A DNA stretch of 64,000 bases. Origin: JANXUR01 sp038229415. GTDB taxonomy: Bacteria; Acidobacteriota; Terriglobia; Terriglobales; Acidobacteriaceae. The notes beneath the pieces were generated by a model. It did not search any database. It was given only the letters and a program-made list of their open reading frames with translations, and had not been told where the DNA came from. The stretch spans positions 186,001 through 250,000 of the forward strand of contig JBBROM010000004.1 in assembly GCA_038229415.1 (NCBI GenBank), in the 5' to 3' direction. This document shows positions 60,643 through 64,000 of this stretch, one piece after another. Each line of letters begins with the position of its first letter. Within the stretch, counting starts at the first letter, position 1. A program made the translations under genes and the position numbers.

Positions 60643-61779
60643 CTACGCGCTCACGCCGGATTGTGCCGCCGGCATAGATGGGATACGAATTTGCACCAAC
60701 GGCACGGAAAGGCCTCCGCTGACGCCTAAAGACTGCAAGCGAAGCATATTGGCCGAAGGAATCGCGGTTCGCTGGTAGGACTTTTCACAGTCTGCCACCG
60801 AGGGGCCCCGCATATTGCCTTCCATGTACGCCAAACCTGGGCACCGCGTGCAGGTGCCTACATGAGAACAGCCGGAACAAACCGTCAAGTCGCGCGCGCG
60901 AATTGAGCGCACTTCGTTCAGTTGGTCCGAGTGCTGCCAGATATCGAGAAAGCGCTGTTGGCGAACGTTGCCACTGGGTAGCGGAAACTGCACACACGGA
61001 TAAACGTCACCGTACGGCGAAACATAGCAAGCCGAATGTCCGGCGCTGCACGGGATGCCATCCAAGACGTCATCATCAGGCGCGGGCGGCGGGGCGCAAA
61101 ACTCCACCGAATTCCCTACTACTTCATCGTCGCGAAAAATCTTGTGCAGTTGGTCGCCAGACGCGCGCAGCGCCAGCAGGGAGCGGTCCCCATCCATCTT
61201 GGGCGTAATCGTTGGGTCGAGCTGATAGCCGACGCCGAGCTCTTCTGCAAGTTTTTTCGCGCCCAGATAGTCGTCGGCGTTGTGCGTCATCAGCACATTG
61301 GCGATGGTGACTTTGAGGCCCTGTTCCTTCAGGAATTTGATCGCCCGTACGGTGCGTTCCCACGAACCCTTCACCAGGGTGATGGCATCATGTACTTCGG
61401 CGCGGTGGGAGTAGACGCTGATGTTGATCTGTTCCACACCCAGTTCGCGCAACTGCTGCGCCTGTTTTTCCTTGATCAGCACCGCATTCGTCTTGACCTT
61501 GACGTTGAACAGCAGCTTGCGGGCATAGGCGACCAGCTCAAGGAAATCCTTGCGCAGAAAAACTTCGCCGCCGCTAAAGGTGAGGAAGAATGTACCTGCC
61601 GCCGCCAGCTCGTCCAGCAAATGCTTGATCTCGTCGGTGGTCATCTCGCCGTGGTCATCATGGTCGAGATAGCAGTGGACGCAACGCTCATTGCAGCGGT
61701 AGGTCACATCCACATGGACATTGATCGGGACACCGTATCCGATGGCCTTCTGCGACATTTCTCCGATCAGTTGACCCAT
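60643..61779 (-). CDS. Radical SAM/SPASM protein (PqqE-like maturase)
   Basis: A 378-aa enzyme. DVTYRCNERCVHC (C29, C33, C36) binds the radical-SAM cluster, and FSGGEVFLRKDF gives the GGE motif. The C-terminal third holds a SPASM region with CAPP...PCSAGHSACYVSPYGDVYPC and CSGCSHVGTCTRCPG, supplying ligands for auxiliary clusters. Such proteins act on ribosomal peptides (PqqE, sactisynthases, mycofactocin MftC). A PqqD-family gene ends 6 nt before its start, and a short peptide gene heads the operon, so it probably modifies that peptide. Confidence 0.9.
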   Translation of the reverse strand: MGQLIGEMSQKAIGYGVPINVHVDVTYRCNERCVHCYLDHDDHGEMTTDEIKHLLDELAAAGTFFLTFSGGEVFLRKDFLELVAYARKLLFNVKVKTNAVLIKEKQAQQLRELGVEQINISVYSHRAEVHDAITLVKGSWERTVRAIKFLKEQGLKVTIANVLMTHNADDYLGAKKLAEELGVGYQLDPTITPKMDGDRSLLALRASGDQLHKIFRDDEVVGNSVEFCAPPPAPDDDVLDGIPCSAGHSACYVSPYGDVYPCVQFPLPSGNVRQQRFLDIWQHSDQLNEVRSIRARDLTVCSGCSHVGTCTRCPGLAYMEGNMRGPSVADCEKSYQRTAIPSANMLRLQSLGVSGGLSVPLVQIRIPSMPAAQSGVSA

Positions 61780-61785
61780 GTTTTT

Positions 61786-62097
61786 CTACTCCACGTAGCC
61801 GGCCGCGTTGGTCGCGATCGGCTGGTCCGACACCAGCAAAATTCCATGCTCCGAAAGGTCGCTGACAAATGCCTCAGCATCGCGCAACGCCTCTTCCGGC
61901 GAAACCTCAAACTCCTGGCAAACCCGGCCCGTCACAATTTCATGCAGCGGCGTCTTGCCATCTGCTGCCAGCCAAACCGTGACTGCAACAGGATTCAGCG
62001 TGAAAAACTTGGAGTCTACCGCCGACATAATCATCATCTCGTCGCCCAGTTGACGGGCGGCGATGCGGGCACTGCGCGCGATGTAAGTCTGCGTCAT
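61786..62097 (-). CDS. PqqD-family peptide-binding protein
   Basis: A 103-aa protein; LGDEMMIMSAVDSKFFTLNPVAVTVW is the characteristic PqqD beta-strand region with helical EALRDAEAFVSDLSEHGIL at the C-terminus. PqqD proteins are RiPP recognition elements that bind leader peptides and present them to the radical SAM enzyme. It sits directly upstream of that enzyme (6-nt gap) and 100 nt downstream of the HPr-kinase-like gene. Confidence 0.88.
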   Translation of the reverse strand: MTQTYIARSARIAARQLGDEMMIMSAVDSKFFTLNPVAVTVWLAADGKTPLHEIVTGRVCQEFEVSPEEALRDAEAFVSDLSEHGILLVSDQPIATNAAGYVE

Positions 62098-62197
62098 CCA
62101 TTCATCCTAACGACCGTTCCAAACTGGGAACAGCCCACAACCGGGCTATTCGTATCCCCAACCGAGCCACCATTGCCCACGAAAGTGGGACAAGCGA

Positions 62198-63010
62198 CTA
62201 GCCAATCAAATCCCACACCCGTTCGTCGGGATAAAAGTTCAGCCGACGCACCGGCACCCGCTCTAAAAACGCACACGCCCCGGCGAAGACCCGGTTTACC
62301 AGTTCCTCGTCCCGTGCGAAGAACAAAATATTTCTCATCAGCATGCGCAGTGCTTCAGCCCGAGGAATCTCCTCAAAGTGGTTCGAGTCACCCTTGCCGA
62401 GAAAATACAGCGCCTCGATTGGCCCGGATGTATTCACACCCGGCGTACCCATCTCTCCGGCGAATGGCGTCCCGTAGGCCACGTATCCGTTTCCGTCGCC
62501 CATCCTGCGGATATACGACGCTTCATCCGTAAGCACCGAAGCGTCGGGAGGGGCTAGCCGCGAAATCGTGGTCTTGCCTGCAGTTGAGACACCCGAAAAT
62601 AGAAATGCCTTGCCGTTTCGTACCACGCTCGCCGCATGCAGAAGAAAGCCGCCCTCTTGTGCCAGTGCCAGCGAATGCACGATGCGCAGCACAGAATCAA
62701 TGGCATAGGGCGTCAGGGTCTGCGTGATGCGGCCTTGGCGAGTACGCGAGTCCCATTCCGCGCGAAAGTCGCCACGCTCCATGCGCCAGAGGCTTCCCTC
62801 CGCAGTTACGCTAACGTCGGCATCCGGATCGGCTAGCGCGGCGCCGTCAATTACTGTGATCTCAAACTCATAACCGGGCTCCCGGCCACTGCCAGCAAAG
62901 GTGCCGAAACGGGACTCCAGCAGTGGAATCAGCCGCGCATCCTCTGAGCGGAGCAGAACGGCAATGCCCCCGATCTCGACGACGACTTCGGCTGCCATGG
63001 TGGAATTCAC
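62198..63010 (-). CDS. HPr kinase-like P-loop protein
   Basis: A 270-aa protein starting with GTG at 63010, which overlaps the peptidase stop as GTGA. FLLHAASVVRNGKAFLFSGVSTAGKTT (P-loop GVSTAGKTT at 140-148) and DASVLTDEASYIRR correspond to the HprK P-loop and acidic motif. Proteins of this group are found in lasso-peptide and other RiPP clusters, where they can phosphorylate peptides or act as carriers. The N-terminal 120 residues are typical of these RiPP-linked HprK-like proteins. Confidence 0.82.
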   Translation of the reverse strand: MNSTMAAEVVVEIGGIAVLLRSEDARLIPLLESRFGTFAGSGREPGYEFEITVIDGAALADPDADVSVTAEGSLWRMERGDFRAEWDSRTRQGRITQTLTPYAIDSVLRIVHSLALAQEGGFLLHAASVVRNGKAFLFSGVSTAGKTTISRLAPPDASVLTDEASYIRRMGDGNGYVAYGTPFAGEMGTPGVNTSGPIEALYFLGKGDSNHFEEIPRAEALRMLMRNILFFARDEELVNRVFAGACAFLERVPVRRLNFYPDERVWDLIG

Positions 63011-63579
63011 GAATTCTCCGTGCGGTGCAAGCCGCTCACAACGACGTGCGACGATGCGTTGTGCTTACTGTATGACTGCTTAGCCTGATACCGCTTATCC
63101 CAAAAACATTGAAGGCGGAGGGCAATCGTTCTTACCATGAGCGATCGGCGGAGGCACTCGGCTAGCCAGGAACGTTTGCGGATCGCGTAAGAAAGTGCCT
63201 GCACAGCACCGCGCCGCTCCCTGTGTGTCACCAGCCCCAGCAGACCTTCCGGGGGCAATGCCGGATCATCCCATTCCAGAAAGTCTCCCCGGCAGACCAC
63301 CGTACGCATTCCGTCTTCGCCCAACCGCACGATTCTGTGGACAACCAACCGCCCACGCTGACGGCTTAGCCACACCTGACCCACCAGCGCTTCGCGCGAG
63401 GGAATCGCCTTCACGCGCAGCACGTCGCTTGGCCAAATCGCTGGCAGCATGCTGGTGCCGTGTGCTCGGAAGCGCAACTCACCGAAGCTGCGCAGCGCTT
63501 CTTCGGCCAGGGCGCACCCCGCCAAATCGTGCTCTTCCGGGAAAGCTATGACTACGAATTCTTTCGGTTGAAGTTGCAC
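63007..63579 (-). CDS. Signal peptidase I-like (Sec11-type) serine peptidase
   Basis: A 190-aa protein; the GTG at 63579 is used, but it overlaps the end of the peptide gene by 28 nt and the true start may be further in. FRAHGTSMLPAIWPSDVLRV contains nucleophile Ser43, and GRLVVHRIVRL places a histidine (His81) where Sec11-type enzymes have one instead of lysine. In this operon it may cleave the modified peptide's leader, although no clear transmembrane segment is seen. The HPr-kinase-like gene follows with a GTGA overlap. Confidence 0.72.
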   Translation of the reverse strand: MQLQPKEFVVIAFPEEHDLAGCALAEEALRSFGELRFRAHGTSMLPAIWPSDVLRVKAIPSREALVGQVWLSRQRGRLVVHRIVRLGEDGMRTVVCRGDFLEWDDPALPPEGLLGLVTHRERRGAVQALSYAIRKRSWLAECLRRSLMVRTIALRLQCFWDKRYQAKQSYSKHNASSHVVVSGLHRTENS

Positions 63580-63722
63580 TGCGAACCGCCAGCTGGCGTC
63601 TTACCGCAGGCCAACGCCATGGTTTCAAACACTTCTTCGTAGCGATATTCAGGCTTGGCGTATTGCTTTTTTTCGGTCGGAACTGCGACCGTCGTTCCTG
63701 AGGTGGCGTTGAGCTTTTCCAT
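63552..63722 (-). CDS. Putative RiPP precursor peptide (56 aa)
   Basis: ATG at 63722-63720, stop TAG at 63554-63552, and AAGGAGAT about 11 nt upstream. The peptide starts MEKLNATSG and continues with YAKPEYRYEEVFETMALACG, then KTPAGGSQCNFNRKNS. Y21-xx-P24 followed by F32 resembles the YxxP leader motif recognised by PqqD-type domains. The C-terminal part holds two cysteines (C39, C49) and a GG, plausible sites of modification. It is the first gene of the operon, ahead of peptidase, HPr-kinase-like, PqqD and radical SAM genes. The call rests on size, ribosome site, position and motif; the product is unknown. Confidence 0.75.
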   Translation of the reverse strand: MEKLNATSGTTVAVPTEKKQYAKPEYRYEEVFETMALACGKTPAGGSQCNFNRKNS

Positions 63723-63790
63723 GATCCGAGGATCTCCTTAGTCTTGGGTTTGCCTCATTGCGGGCAGAGACGAGACCCGTTTTGAAACTG

Positions 63791-63796
63791 ATTATA
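63791..63796 (-). promoter_or_regulatory. Predicted -10 element of the RiPP operon
   Basis: A perfect TATAAT (minus strand) about 70 nt upstream of the peptide ATG, in an A+T-rich stretch. The nearest TTGATA is 21 nt away, too far for a standard -35, so only the -10 is proposed. Confidence 0.35.
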
Positions 63797-64000
63797 TCTA
63801 TTTCGGGAAAAATTCCTTATCAAATTTTACAATTCCTGTGAATCGTATGGACTTTAGGCTCAGAGAGGGTGGAATCAGTAAATACAGGCTAGAAGAAAGG
63901 GGCGGGATTCCAGGATAGGGATAACTCTAGTAATAAGCCAGCGATCCCCGGCGTCTAGCGGAACGCAGCGCCAGATCGAAGGCAAACCATCCTAAGGGAA
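63797..64000. other. Upstream region at the window end
   Basis: About 200 bases with no supported gene on either strand. Confidence 0.4.

Noticed and set aside
61036..62532. 498-aa plus-strand frame across the radical SAM and PqqD genes
   Set aside because: It spans several well-supported minus-strand genes and their gaps, so it is antisense.

Overview
The window looks like the chromosome of an acidobacterium (Terriglobia/Koribacter-like). The evidence is combined family content, not a marker gene: GloVer-repeat and FG-GAP/choice-of-anchor-D secreted proteins, an S46 peptidase, a large secreted PIG-L protein, a Tes/Mss-like radical SAM protein, moderately high GC, and many small palindromic intergenic repeats. 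No rRNA gene, complete tRNA, CRISPR array or transposase was found.

Layout. (1) 1-12 kb, minus strand: a tightly coupled lipid operon (degenerate HAD + fatty acyl-CoA reductase, SDR/thioester reductase, pyruvyl-transferase-like protein, acyl-activating enzyme, enoyl-CoA hydratase, ACP, second acyl-activating enzyme, then the start of a diacylglycerol-kinase-like gene cut by the window edge). It sits directly behind its own terminator/promoter junction and a 708-aa radical SAM protein resembling tetraether/membrane-spanning-lipid synthases. (2) 12-18.4 kb: gene-poor, with an A+T-richer membrane protein, a 3' half of tRNA-Pro (possible integration scar), long repeats, an ArsR-type regulator, a VOC protein and an ornithine-cyclodeaminase-family enzyme. 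(3) 18.6-28.9 kb: an esterase, an ATP-grasp ligase, a GCS2-type carboxylate-amine ligase, an M29 aminopeptidase and a circularly-permuted-ATP-grasp-like protein, interrupted by a GH42 beta-galactosidase and a frameshifted GloVer gene. (4) 29-45 kb: secreted and housekeeping functions (CAP, FG-GAP, S46 dipeptidyl-peptidase, DoxX, PIG-L, APC and MFS transporters, DinB, Tat-exported amidohydrolase, ferrochelatase). (5) 45-54.4 kb: an unusual-fatty-acid locus, with a delta-9-type desaturase, COG2907 flavoprotein, DUF1365 and CFA-type methyltransferase in one minus-strand operon, and DUF1295 plus a second CFA-like methyltransferase on the plus strand. (6) 54.8-63.8 kb: a second FG-GAP protein, YceI/MarR, and a radical-SAM RiPP-like operon (56-aa precursor, Sec11-type peptidase, HPr-kinase-like protein, PqqD, SPASM radical SAM, large secreted protein).

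The main candidates for undescribed biology are the tetraether-synthase-like gene with its acyl-processing operon, the RiPP-like operon with a short unrecognised precursor peptide, and the amidoligase/peptidase set. Function calls come from reading motifs; no database search was run.
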